The translations under genes were made by a program, and so were the position numbers. From Agrypnia vestita (lineage: Eukaryota > Arthropoda > Insecta > Trichoptera > Phryganeidae), in NCBI GenBank assembly GCA_016648135.1, contig JADDOH010000467.1, positions 43,973-107,972 on the forward strand: a stretch of 64,000 nucleotides of DNA, in the 5' to 3' direction. Numbering within the stretch: position 1 is the stretch's first letter; each line of letters starts with the position of its first letter. This document shows positions 22,073 to 34,300 of the stretch, piece by piece. The notes under the pieces were generated by a model. It saw only the letters and a program-made list of their open reading frames with translations. It ran no database searches and was not told where the DNA came from.

Positions 22073-25000
22073 CTGAGGCGTGACCGACGGTGGAAAGGGG
22101 GCATCCCTTAGCTCCCTATTGGTCCGGATGATGTAGACCGTCTCCCGGTTGGGCCGCTCTTGATCCACCCTCGTCGTCCATTGGCTTCCTCTGGGTCCAT
22201 CCCAGGCCCCGATGGACGTTACTGGTTACGGGACCCGGCGTCGCATATGTTACGCCCCCTATTGTTCTCCCAGTTTGCGGCTAATCTCGATGCTTTTCTG
22301 GTATGTAGGCCTAAACACTTTGTTATTTCACGAACGCTTTGTTCACTGTTCGTATCCCTATCCCGTCACCAAAACACATTGCAAAATGAATTAACTTAAG
22401 GAAAATACTACAGTACAAATTGGCAAAGGCGGAAAATTGAAAACACAAATCCGCATCAACACTTTACCCAACATTACCCAAAAATAAAACTGCTTACATA
22501 TACATACTTAATTAAATCGACACGCCAGACATATTTTTATCGAGCAGTTATTTCTACCATTATTGACTAATTACATGGGATTGACGCAGGGTTTCATTAG
22601 ATCACAGTAAAATTCCTTCAGTATGCATTACAATATTAATCTTATCATTAAGTCGTCGGTTTGATTCTTACAGTAGGCCTCCCAATATTTAACGTTATTT
22701 ATACATTACAACATTACAGGTCAACCCTTATCATTTTACATTGATTATCTTCGATACCTCCACAAAATCATTATTATTTGTTTTTCTTTTATATATGATA
22801 CACCGGACGGCATTTAAAATTTACCACTCCGCATATTCTCTTCCTTTATTTTTCTTTTTGGTTTTTTTTCTTTAACAATGACAACATGTACTTGATACTT
22901 AGTTTTATTTTTAATTTTAGCTTAAATAAAACAAGCTATCGTACTTCTTAGTTGGACCAAACATACTTGTCAATATGTGACATAGAGATACAAAACAAAG
23001 GGCTAAAATTATACAGACATCGTGGCATTTCTTAGTGAATCAATTAACATAAAAACTTATTTACATGGGATACATGATTCAAGCGGGTCCCCTAATGTTA
23101 ATGTTCTGTATACATCTTTGTAATTTCTTTTGGGATTACAAAGTACATGAATTTGCATCAACGCCACTTTCCCGAAAGGAATGCTTACATATACTAACAT
23201 AATCAAATTCGATAAACATTTTTTTTTCAAGAAATTATGTTAAACCTTATTGCTAGAAGAACAATTAAGAAAACTTGGCGTAAATTAAATAATATAACAT
23301 TATTTACACCTAAATAATGAAAATTCTTACTTCAATATGTAAGCTGGATTGAATGCAAAACATTTTTTTTTGGACTTTCATTATACTAATCATTATCTTA
23401 TCAAATCAGCTTTCTTCCACCCCTGGTATAAGAATATAGGAAAAGAATAAAAATAGAGAACACTAAAAAATTATATAAGCCACGTTCCACCCGGCAGACA
23501 ATTGAAAATTTTCCAAACAAGAATTATTTTGAGCTTTATTATTACTAGATTAAAACAACTATTTTAAAATAGACCGACAAATTATATTGCTTAAACGAGT
23601 AATCAAAACAACAATTGCATGTTTACAGATAGGTTATATACCTACAACCTACAATTTGTATAAAAAAAAAAACACAATATTGGGAGCTTGAATAACTAAT
23701 GACAAATTAACATTATTCTTAAAAATAATTAAAACTCACAAATTAACATTATTCAACTAGGTGTAATACATGAAAACATAAGACATGAAAGCCTCGATCT
23801 AAAGTAATATTAATGTTTATTCCAACACGGCATTTACTTATTTGCAATTAATTAAACTATTTTGTTACAACCCCGTGTGCTAAAATTCATTCTGCAGACA
23901 GATTTCAAAAACTAAAAAGTCGGAATCTTATATCTCTTCAACCGTGTTACATCTTTTCACGAGATAATATTCTATTACGTTATATATTATATATTACATC
24001 AATATCAAACATCGTCGGCAATAATACAATCCAGTTTTTTTCCTTTTGTTACGATCAATACATTTTCTATTATTTGCTACAAGTTAGATTAATTCGGGAT
24101 GATCTCGTTATTATTTCAAATTGCAATGTCCCGTTCATTTCGATACTTAACAATAGAATACAGAATAAATGAGGAAACTACATATAAAACGAGTAACCCC
24201 CACCTGCAGAGGTGGCCTGGGTTACCTAAACATCATTACCTTACTTAAATTAAACATATCAGTTGCTCATTAATTAGGTACATATTACATTGATATTATG
24301 ATTCACCACTTTGCCTCAATTTCTTATTCGGCCTCTACCTTCTTAATTGATTGACCCCTGTTATCTTTATTGATAATGACCGCCTGGTCGTGCGTTGTGG
24401 GATCTTCGCGCCCTTATATTAATAATATGATTTATACGATCCTACATCTCGCGGATAGCGTCGCCAGGTGGGAGATCGGTATGTCAGCGCTTTCTAAAAC
24501 ATCTCTATTGTCTGTCGAGGACAATAGTAAGTTTACTGCGACGACTTTCGGAATTATTATCTTGTTTTTTCTAAAAAATGTCTTTCCCAAAACAATGGCG
24601 ACTTCTCTAACAAACGCAGCTTTCTAAACCGTTGTCCCATGTGTTCGCATTTGGCCAAGATGTTCTTTCTATTGTTTAATCGGGGTTAGAGATATACGTC
24701 CCGCCGCAAGAAAAGGTTTACCGTTTTTACCCTTCCAAGATGTTACTTAAGAACAAAAGGTTGCGAACGTATTGTCCATCCTAACAAAAGGCCGTGCACT
24801 ATTAATGTCTTCGGCGATGCCCAACGCCCTCGGCAACCCTAACTTTCTAATTCATTGTTTCATATGTTTTATGGCGGGCTATCCTAAGAGCGATCGTCCG
24901 TCGCAATGTTATTTTTTTTGAACAATAGGTCACATATTTCGTCCTCGAACAAAAGATCGAACATGACCGGCTGTGACCACATGGCGCGTGATCTTCGAAA

Positions 25001-25073
25001 CATGGGCGCTTTGATTTCGGTATTGCCCTAGGACAAAATTAATAACCTGGTTCGCGTCATATTCCGGTACATC

Positions 25074-25092
25074 ACTGTATCTCGGTAAATAT
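25074..25092. other. Spacer at the centre of the giant inverted repeat
   Basis: 19 bp (ACTGTATCTCGGTAAATAT) separate the GTACATC and GATGTAC arm ends. Confidence 0.85.
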
Positions 25093-28000
25093 GATGTACC
25101 GGAATATGACGCGAACCAGGTTATTAATTTTGTCCTAGGGCAATACCGAAATCAAAGCGCCCATGTTTCGAAGATCACGCGCCATGTGGTCACAGCCAGG
25201 GCAGCCCCGGGATGTTCGATCTTTTGTTCGAGGACGAAATATGTGACCTATTGTTCAAAAAAATAACATTGCGACGGACGATGGCTCTTAGGATAGCCCG
25301 CCATAAAACATATGAAACAATGAATTAGAAAGTTAGGGTTGCCGAAGGCGTTGGGCATCGCCAAAGACATTAAGAGTGCACGGCCTTTTGTTAGGATGGA
25401 CAATACGTTCGCAACCTTTTGTTCTTAAGTAACATCTTGGAAGGGTAAAAACGGTAAACCTTTTCTTGCAGCGGGACGTATATCTCTAACCCCGATTAAA
25501 CAATAGAAAGAACATCTTGGCCAACTGCGAACACATGGGACAACGGTTTAGAAAGCTGCGTTTGTTAGAGAAGTCGCCATTGTTTTGGGAAAGACATTTT
25601 TTAGAAAAACAAGATAATAATTCCGAAAGTCGTCGCAGTAAACTTACTATTGTCCTCGACAGACAATAGAGACGTTTTAGAAAGCGCTGACATACCGATC
25701 CACCACATGGCGACACTATCCGCGAGATGTAGGATCGTATAAATTATATTATTATTATAAGGGCGCGAAGATCCCGCAACGCACGACCAGGCGGTCATTA
25801 TCAATAAAGATAACAGGGGTCAATCAATTAAGAAGGTAGAGGCCGAATTAGAAATTGAGGCAAAGTGGTGAATCATAATATCAATGTAATATGTACCTAA
25901 TCAATGAGCAACTGATATGTTTAATTTAAGTAAGGTAATGGTAGTTTAGATAACCCAGGCCACCTCCCAGGCCACCTCTGCAGGTGGATGTTACTCGTTT
26001 TATATGTATTTTTCTCATTTATTCTGTATTCTATTGTTAAGTACCGAAATGAACGGGACATTGCAATTTGAAATAATAACGAGATCATCCCGAATTAATC
26101 TAACTTGTAGCAAATAATAGAAAATGTATTGATCGTAACAAAAGGAAAAAAAAACTTGATTGTATTATTGCCGACGATGTTTGATATTGATGTAATATAT
26201 AATATATAACGTAATAGGATATTATCGCGTGAAAAAATGTAACACGGTTGAAGAGATATAAGATTCCGACTTTTTAGTCTTTTGAAATCTGTCTGCAGAA
26301 TGAATTTTAGCACACGGGGTTGAAACAAAATAGTTTAATTAATTGAAAATAAGTAAATGCCGTGTTGGAATAAACATTAATATTACTTTAGATCGAGGCT
26401 TTCATGTCTTATGTTTTCATATATTACATACACCTAGTTGAATAATGTTAATTTGTGAGTTTTAATTATTTTTAAGAATAATGTTAATTTGTCATTAGTT
26501 ATTCAAGCTCCCAATATTGTGTTTTTTTTTACTGTTGTTATACAAATTTGTAGGTTGTAGGTATATAACCTATCTGTAAACATGCAATTATTGTTTTGAT
26601 TACTCGTTTAAGCAATATAATTTGTCGGTCTATTTTAAAATAGTTGTTTTAATCTAGTAATAATAAAGCTCAAAATAATTCTTGTTTGGAAAATTTTCAA
26701 TTGTCTGCCGGGTGGAATGTGGCTTATATAATTTTTTTAGTGTTCTCTATTTTTATTCTTTTCCTATATTCTTGTACCAGGGGTGGAAGAAAGCTGATTT
26801 GATAAGATAATGATTAGTATAATGAAAGTCCTAAAAAAACGTTTTGCATTCAATCCAGCCTACATATTGAAGTAAGAATTTTCATTATTTAGGTGTAAAT
26901 AATGTTACATTAATTAATTTACGCCAAGTTTTCTTAATTTTTCTTCTAGTAATAAGGTTTAACATAATTTCTTGAAAAAAAAGTGTCTATCGAATTTGAT
27001 TATGTTAGTATATGTAAGCATTCCTTTCGGGAAAGTGGCGTTGATGCAAATTCATGTACTTTGTAATCCCAAAAGAAATTACAAAGATGTATACAGAACA
27101 TTAACATTAGGGGACCCGCTTGAAGCATGTAACCCGTGTAAATAAGTTTTTATGTTAATTGATTCACTAAGAAATGCCACGATGTCTGTATAATTTTAGC
27201 CCTTTGTTTTGTATCTCTATGTCACATATTGACAAATATGTTTGGTCCAACTAAGAAGTACGATAGCTTGTTTTATTTAAGCTAAAATTAAAAATAAAAC
27301 TAAGTATCAAGTACATGTTGTCATTGTTAAAGAAAAAAAATTAAAAAGAAAAAGAAAGGAAGAGAATATGCGGAGTGGTAAATTTTAAATACCGTCCGGT
27401 TTATCAAAAAAAAAAAAAAAATAATAATAATGATTTTGTGGAGGCATCGAAGATAATCAATGTAGATGATAAGGATTGACCTGTAATGATGTAATGTATA
27501 AATAACGTTAAATATTGGGAGGCCTACTGTAATCAAACTAAACTAGAATCAAACTGACACTTAACAAGATTGATATTGTAATGCATACTTAAAGAATTTT
27601 ACTATGATCTAATGAAACCCTACGTTCAATCCCATGTAATTAGTCAATAATGGTAGAAATAACTGGTCGATAAAAATATGTCTGGCGTGTCGATTTAATT
27701 AAGTATGTATATGTAAGCAGTTTTATTTTTGGGTAATAAGTGTTGATGCGAATTTGTGTTTTCAATTTTCCGCCTTTGCCAATTTGTACTGTAATATTTT
27801 CCTTAAGTTTAATTCATTTTGCAATGTTTTTTTTGGTGACGGGATAGGGATATGAACAGTGAACAAAGCGTTCGTGAAATAACAAAGTGTTTAGGCCTAC
27901 ATACCAGAAAAGCATCGAGATTAGCCGCAAACTGGGAGAACAATAGGGGGCGGAACGGAGGCAACATTGGGTTCAGTAACCAATAGCGTCAATCGGGACC

Positions 28001-28111
28001 TGGAGGGACGAATGAACGACGGGGGCGGACATCAAAGGAGCCAATCGGCGAAAGACCAACTGGAGGCTTCCCCTCGACTCCCCGCGACCACACCCTGGGT
28101 CGCCGGGGAGA

Positions 28112-28150
28112 GAATATAAGGCGAAGCCGGCCGCCAAGAAGGCAGTTGAG
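28112..28150 (+). promoter_or_regulatory. Outward-facing core promoter, right arm
   Basis: GAGAATATAAGGCGAAGCC then, after GGCCGCCAAGAAGG, CAGTTGAG. The TATA-to-initiator spacing is about 30 bp. Transcription would run toward the right end of the element. Confidence 0.5.
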
Positions 28151-28200
28151 TTGAGTTGAGTTGAGTTGAGTTGAGCGAGTTGAGTTGAGTTGAGTTGAGT
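28144..28200 (+). repeat. (GTTGA)n array, right arm
   Basis: About eleven TTGAG units, interrupted once by CGAG, at the presumed transcript start. It is far more regular than the matching left-arm array. Confidence 0.85.
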
Positions 28201-29009
28201 GTGGAGAAGCTAGAGATTCTAGCGGTGCCCGTAAAAACAGCATCGCCGATCACTCTAGCAACTCCTGGAGGAGCGAAAGCGCGAACGGCAACAACCGCCA
28301 TTCGCTACCGAGTGCTGTGACGCACCGCCGCAAACGCCTAAGTATCAGTGCCGCCGCGACGCCGCAGTGTACCACCGCGACGGAGGACCGACGCTCCGCC
28401 GACGACCGCCACGACGCCGACGTCAGAAGCCGCTGACGTAGCCTGCACAGTCAGAGGACGACGCCGACGCCAGAAGCCGCCGCCCACCACGAAGCAGCAC
28501 GAAGAAGACACCTGCCGGACTCTCCGAAACAGGTTACCCCGATCTAAAGACTTTTTCTCCGCCCACCTGGTTCTACCGAAGTGTTAATTTAATCTCGTCA
28601 CCATCCATTTTAGCAGTAAGATCAGATTTTTTTATGTGTTTTGTCTTTTTTCTTTCTTTGTTTATAATTTTGTCCTCTCCCTCTAAATTAGGGTTCATGT
28701 AATGTTTAAATTAGTAACCACTTTGCTGCGTCGTATGTAAGTTAAGATTAATGTTTCATGTAAATTAATTTGCTACAGTGCCCAATATAGAAACTTGTAA
28801 AATTGTTTCGATTTTATTATTTTTATATCCCTTCACCCGCCTCGAGATATCAGTGTCCTAGTCAGTCACCTGACGGTTTGATTGTACCTAGGGGAGGGCG
28901 TAACCGCCGGCTTACGTAGATCTGAGATCTCCCGGCCGGTTTACCACACCGTGATTTTATATCACCTCTGACCCCTCTGACTTACCCCCCCCTACTCTGG
29001 TATATCAAT

Positions 29010-29250
29010 TTCGTTTACGAGAAACAGAATTTATAAATAATGTAGAATACTCTATTAATGGTATTGGGCTTAATTCTGTTCAAACTATACGAGATCTTGG
29101 AATTACTCTTGATTCACGCTTCACATTCACTTATCACCTTTATAATATCAAAGAAAAATCTCTAAAAATATTAGGCTTCATATATAGAATCACAAAACCA
29201 TTAAAAAAACCATCATCATTAATCTATACCTATAAAACTCAATGTCTGTC
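29010..29250 (+). pseudogene. LINE reverse transcriptase remnant, part 1
   Basis: Reads SINGIGLNSVQTIRDLGITL, then RFTFTYHL and LKILGFIYRI, the thumb-proximal DLGITLD block of non-LTR reverse transcriptases. It stops at the start of the 130-bp tandem array and resumes at 30,274. Confidence 0.7.
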
Positions 29251-30272
29251 TGTTCTCTATACAAATCTACACCGTTTGTCCGATTCGATTAAAATTTTGC
29301 ATACTTATGCTTTAGAACCCGGCTGGTAACATAGGCAACATTTCTCCCCTATTCTCATACCCCTTCCTCTCTCCGTGACATATTTTCGATGCAAATCTGT
29401 ACCGTTTGACCGATCGGACTCAAAATTTGGAAACTTATTCTTTAGGACTCAGCGAGTAATATAGGCAACATTTCCTCCCTATTCTCATACCCCTTCCCCT
29501 CCTCTTGACATATTTTCGATGCAAATCTGTACCGTTTGACTGATCGGGCTCAAAATTTGTAAACTTATTCTTTAGGACTCGGCGGGTAATATAGGCAACA
29601 TTTCCTCCCTATTCTCGTTCCTCCCCCTTCCCCTCGCCATGACATTTTCGATGAAAATCTGTACCGTTTGACCGATCAGGCTTAAAATTTGGAAACTTAT
29701 TCTTAAGAACTCGGCGGGAAATATATGTGACATTTCCCCCTATTATTTTAACCCTTCCCTCCCCTGATATATTTTCTAGATAAATCTGTACCTTTCGTCC
29801 GATCGGACTCAAAATTGGGAAAATTATTCTTTAGGACCCGGTGGGTTACATATTTGACATTTCTCCCCATTCATTCAACCCTTCCCCTCCATTGATATGT
29901 TTTCGATGCAAATCTGTACCATTTGACCGATTCCGATCGGTCTGCTCAACATTTGGAAACTTATTCTTATGGATTCGGCTGGTAATATATGCGACATTTC
30001 CCCCCTATGATTTTACCCCTTCCCTTCCCCCTGACATATTTTCGATGCAAATCTGTACCGTTTGACCGATCGGTTTCAAAATTTGTAAACTTATTCTTAA
30101 GGACTCGGCAGGTAATATATGCGACATTTCTCCCCTATTCTTTTAACCCTTCCCCTACGCTTATATATTTTTGATGCAAATCTATACCATTCGAATCGAA
30201 TCTTTGTTTACCCTCACAAATGTATTTTAAACTTAATCCTTAACCCGTGCAATGCCGAGTAAGAACAGCTAG
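29245..30272 (+). mobile_element. Helitron-like element with 130-bp tandem repeats
   Basis: About eight units of 127-139 bp, each with AAATCTGTACCGTTTGACCG and TTTCTCCCCTATTCT-like blocks, starting near 29,265, 29,397, 29,527, 29,659, 29,787, 29,914, 30,053 and 30,181. The right end AACCCGTGCAATGCCGAGT forms a short hairpin about 10 bp before CTAG and is followed by T, the Helitron 3' layout. The 5' TC end is not certain. It interrupts a LINE. A relative in the other orientation ends at 34,961. Confidence 0.6.
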
Positions 30273-30273
30273 T

Positions 30274-30960
30274 ATGTTTATATAATTCATTGGTTCGTAG
30301 CAATTTGGAACTTGGTTGTGTCATTTGGTCACCTCATTATAACTCACAAAAATCTGTATAGCAAAACTTTCTTCGCATGCTTACATTTAATTGTAATCTG
30401 GGCAGGACTTCAGTATCTTACCAAGAGCGCTTAGAATATTTTCATATAGATAAATTGGAAGATAGAAGAGTAATTGCTGTGTTAATTACCTATATAATAT
30501 AATACATGGCAATATTGATTCAGAATTTTGTATAGAAAACATAACTTTGCATGTTCTTAGTCGCCGACTTAGGACATATAATACATTTGCTCTTTCAACT
30601 TACAATAACAATATGGCCCACTTTAATCCTTTATCTAGAATGTTGAGGTCGTACAACAAAATAAAAAATAACCGTAACGTCCTCATTGACACATTCCATG
30701 ATAGTTTCCACGAATATAAACTATTACCAAACTCATGAAATTAGCTGTTTAGTCTCTTTATTCAACGTCACTCTATAACATCACTTTTTTCTGTTCTTTC
30801 CTGTATATGTTTTAGCCTTTATTTTATCTCTATGTTAGCCGTGTTCACATTTAAATGATGAAAAGCACTTAAACTAATTGAATTATAATTGTATTATCCA
30901 TATCATGTTCTGTGTTGTTCATTGTTTGTGAACCATCAAAATAAACAAATAAATAAATAA
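30274..30960 (+). pseudogene. LINE reverse transcriptase remnant, part 2, with A-rich tail
   Basis: Continues the interrupted LINE: LYNSLVRSNLELGCVIWSP, a stop, then NCNLGRTSVSYQERLEYF and LEDRRVIAV. Later a C-terminal piece includes PLSRMLRSYNKIKNN and a stop. It ends in AATAAACAAATAAATAAATA. Internal stops show it is dead. Confidence 0.7.
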
Positions 30961-31108
30961 AATACAACTTTTTAATTTTTTTAATTTGTTTATGACATAA
31001 CGATGACATAGGACATAGGTGTGAAATGTGAAACATGTCAAAGATGATTGTTAGATGAAACCTATTGCCGTTGAAATTATTTCTAGTAGTGACTTCTTAG
31101 TCTTGAGC

Positions 31109-31305
31109 TTAAGAAGCCTCAGGATATAGCATCCTATGAGACTGTCCTCCAAGAGTTTTCTCACAAAAGAATATGCATTTTGTTTCACATCTAAGATCAT
31201 TTAGTTTTCCGTCCCTGCTCATGGAACCACAATGTTCTATACCCCCAGCATTGTCAGGCTGACCATTAAGCCATTCGTCGTAGCCAACTTCTGAAAGAGA
31301 CTGGC
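31109..31305 (-). CDS. Lectin A exon 5 (CRD2, QPD and LND motifs, C-terminus)
   Basis: Encodes QSLSEVGYDEWLNGQPDNAG to MLYPEAS and a TAA stop at 31,109-31,111. Acceptor TTATAG. Confidence 0.87.
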
Positions 31306-34300
31306 CTATAAAAAAATTTAAAAAATACTCAATTAGAAGGTAAACTTATCTTTTTAAGAATTAATTTTTAAAATCATATCAGTAAAAAATTTAATTTTAA
31401 GAATTAATTGAAATAGAAAATGTTAAAAAATATGATGTTTTAGTAAAGCAGATGAATTGCTAAAAGAGAAATTAAATTAGTGAAAATTTGGCAATACGTG
31501 TAAGTTTATATTACACTGTAAACAAAAATAATAATCTTCACTTATATGAATTAACATTTGTACACCCACCACACGACTACCATTCTCTCTTCTGCATACA
31601 ATCACATATTTATTTCCGCATAAATATTTCTGTATACAGGGTGTCTGATAGCTAGCAGCAATAACTTTGGGGGAGTCTTCTTAATGCAATTTTGAGCAGA
31701 AAATATTCTTTACACTTTGGGTGAGATGTCGACAGTTACAGAGATAAGCAACATCAAAATTCACATTTTTTTTTCAATATTTTTGACTTATTATTAGTAA
31801 AAGGTTGGACTATCACTACAGTACTTATATGGAATATTAAAAATTTATTTTCTTTGATACAAGACACTTGAAAAAATTTTGAAAAATATTTTTTTTGTAA
31901 GGTTTTTGTCAATTTGTATGACTTGTATTAAAGCGAATAAATTTTTGATATTCCATATAGTGAGTGATACTCCAACATTTTACAGAAAATAAGTCAGAAA
32001 TATTGAAAAAAAAATCCAAACTTTGATGTCGCTTATCTCCGTAACTGTCAACACTTCACCCAAAGAATAATGAAGAAGGATCCTCCAAAGTTTTTGCTAC
32101 TAGATACGAGATACCTGTATATTTATGTCTATTCTTCTTTGCCCAAATTTTGTCTCTTCGACTCTGTAAATCAATTTTAAAAACAGGAAGCAACTGCACT
32201 ATTTTGTCAAAAAAGGCGCTAATCAATTTCAATATAAATATTAGTGTGTAGCAAATATCTGAATGCTTACAAATACTGATACGAATAGGACAAAGGACAA
32301 CAAAGCCCCGAAATATTTCAATACTCTCCTTTTTATTTTATTGATTTAAGGAAACATATAGTACATTATGTATTATTATTTTTCTTTATTAAGCTTTATG
32401 TATATTGTATTAATGTACATAAAGCTTATATATATTTTTTTTAAATATGACCAGTGAGGTTTCCTATATTTATATTTATGTAAACGATAATAAAAAGTAA
32501 CAATCTTTCATCTGGCAAGAGTTTTCTGGGGTATTCTGCTGTGCATATACATACAACCTTTTTGGACGAAGTTTCGGATCCCATCGCTCCATAGCAAAGT
32601 AGTTGTGAGTATTTTTATTCTTTATTTTTATTATTTTACATTTGTTAATGTAAGTTACTAATAACTGCCACACTAGGTAAAACCTGTTCTGTGGTAGTTA
32701 TTCTCATTTGATAGTTATGTAATAGTAACAAATAATAATAGTAAAGATGTATAAACGTAAAAATGAAAGCAGAATAAAATTTAGTAATATATACAATCAT
32801 AAGAATACATAAATCTAAAAGAAAAGAAAATATAGGTACATATAAAATTAAGATAAATATTTAAGTAGATACAAAAATAAATACTATATTAGAGTATACT
32901 TGAAATTATATAAAGCAGATTTTGTCAATTCAGAGGTCAAGGGCGGATCAGTTCTTCAGCATACCTTCGACCTGATATTTTTATAAAATTAGTAATACGG
33001 TGTTTAAAAGGTTTGTGTATTGTAATTTCTTCAGTTTTATTTGGTAACTTGTTAAAAATATTTGTATTGATGTTATGGTTAAGTATTGACTTCCAATACC
33101 GTATCAAAAGCAGGGTGTATCATTGTCAGTGTTGTACTAAGTGGCTAGCAATACCATATCAAAAACCGAGTGTCGTGTTTATGTGTTTCTTGAGATTTTA
33201 TGTTTATGTGTTATCAAGTTGTCTTTTGTGCTATGTCCAACTATTGTCGGATCACTATCTTTGCGGAATCTGCAACTAGGCTGGTTTTGAAATACCGGAT
33301 ACCATGAAGTTTTTAATTTGAGACCATCATAACTGCTCAAATGCAAAGTGACGATCTAAAAACACTTGTTGAACATCAGTAGAGATGATGGTCTCAAATT
33401 TAAAATTTCTATCTGGCGCTTCAAAACCAGAAACTCTAGAGGGAAGGTATTTATTGGGAATAAAAACTAACCCATAAAAACCAAGTTTTAATTATACTCC
33501 CTTTCTCATTGAAACAGGTTTCGCGCCTACTCCACGTGTCGGGCTCGAAAATTAAGCAATATATAAATCATTAAAATTTCGAAAAATCCAAAATTATACC
33601 ATAATTATTAAATTTTTTTAAACGAAAATTTGTAAGATCATTTTTATAGTCGCCAAAGCTTCAAAGTTTCAGCACGATTGGATCACGGGAAAAGACGATC
33701 CAAAGTTTTTTCGGCAGACAAGCGACAAGCAGACGCTACGAGTAAAAAGGAACAGAGACTGTATGAAGACAGATCGACTTATAATTGATCAACAAATATA
33801 GAAACGGTGCAGAATGGTTAAGACTTTATGCCTCCAACCGTCCTAGGATAAGGAGGTGAAAAAGATGAGTATATTCTAAAGAATACATAGGAAAGACATC
33901 TGATTTTTTTTCATATGTTTTGTCAAAGGAAAAATATTGCATAATTTATCCAACTAACATTCAAAATATAGTTATATTGATCTATAAAATTGTGAATGCT
34001 AACCTGAGCTTGTTCTGAACTCTCCGTTAATTAAAAGGTCGCTGAAATCAAGAAACACCCAATTCTTATTTTGAACTCCTTTTAAAGAGTCCAGAGGATA
34101 CGATTTCAGAGTTTCCACATAAAAGGCTGCTTCATCAGCACTGTTGATTAAACCAAGGGTTGATTGTTCTGCCAGGCAAGTTTTTAAAGCATCAAACCAA
34201 TTCTTCGCAGTTTTGTGAACTTTATAACAACGGTTCAGTTTTGATGAATAAAAATATTCTGAAAAAAAATACATGTGCATTAAAGGAAGGTTAAAAATTA

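Larger units (their letters stand above)
21152..29009. mobile_element. Giant inverted-repeat (foldback) element, 7.86 kb
   Basis: Two arms of about 3.92 kb are inverted copies. The left starts ATTGATATACCGGAGTAGGG and the right ends CCCTACTCTGGTATATCAAT. The centre is GTACATC, a 19-bp spacer (25,074-25,092), then GATGTAC. The arms match almost base for base apart from scattered substitutions and short indels, except in one segment near the promoters (about 22,040-22,255 versus 27,940-28,110). No transposase, helicase or other long coding frame is present; the longest frames are mirrored in both arms or start without ATG. The arm divergence argues against a simple assembly artefact. A non-autonomous foldback transposon or an inverted duplication are both possible. 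Confidence 0.85.

Noticed and set aside
24370..25804. Mirrored frames of 67-85 codons near the centre of the giant inverted repeat
   Set aside because: They are the same sequence read in both arms and look like chance: no domain, no splice signals, and later breaks differ between arms.
28348..28587. 79-codon arginine/proline-rich frame in the right arm and its counterpart at 21,572-21,802
   Set aside because: Neither starts with ATG and the N-termini differ between arms. GC-rich repeat composition explains the open frame better than a protein.
29245..30272. CRISPR-like or satellite array
   Set aside because: Units of about 130 bp are contiguous with no unique spacers, and the terminal hairpin with CTAG explains it as part of a Helitron-like element.
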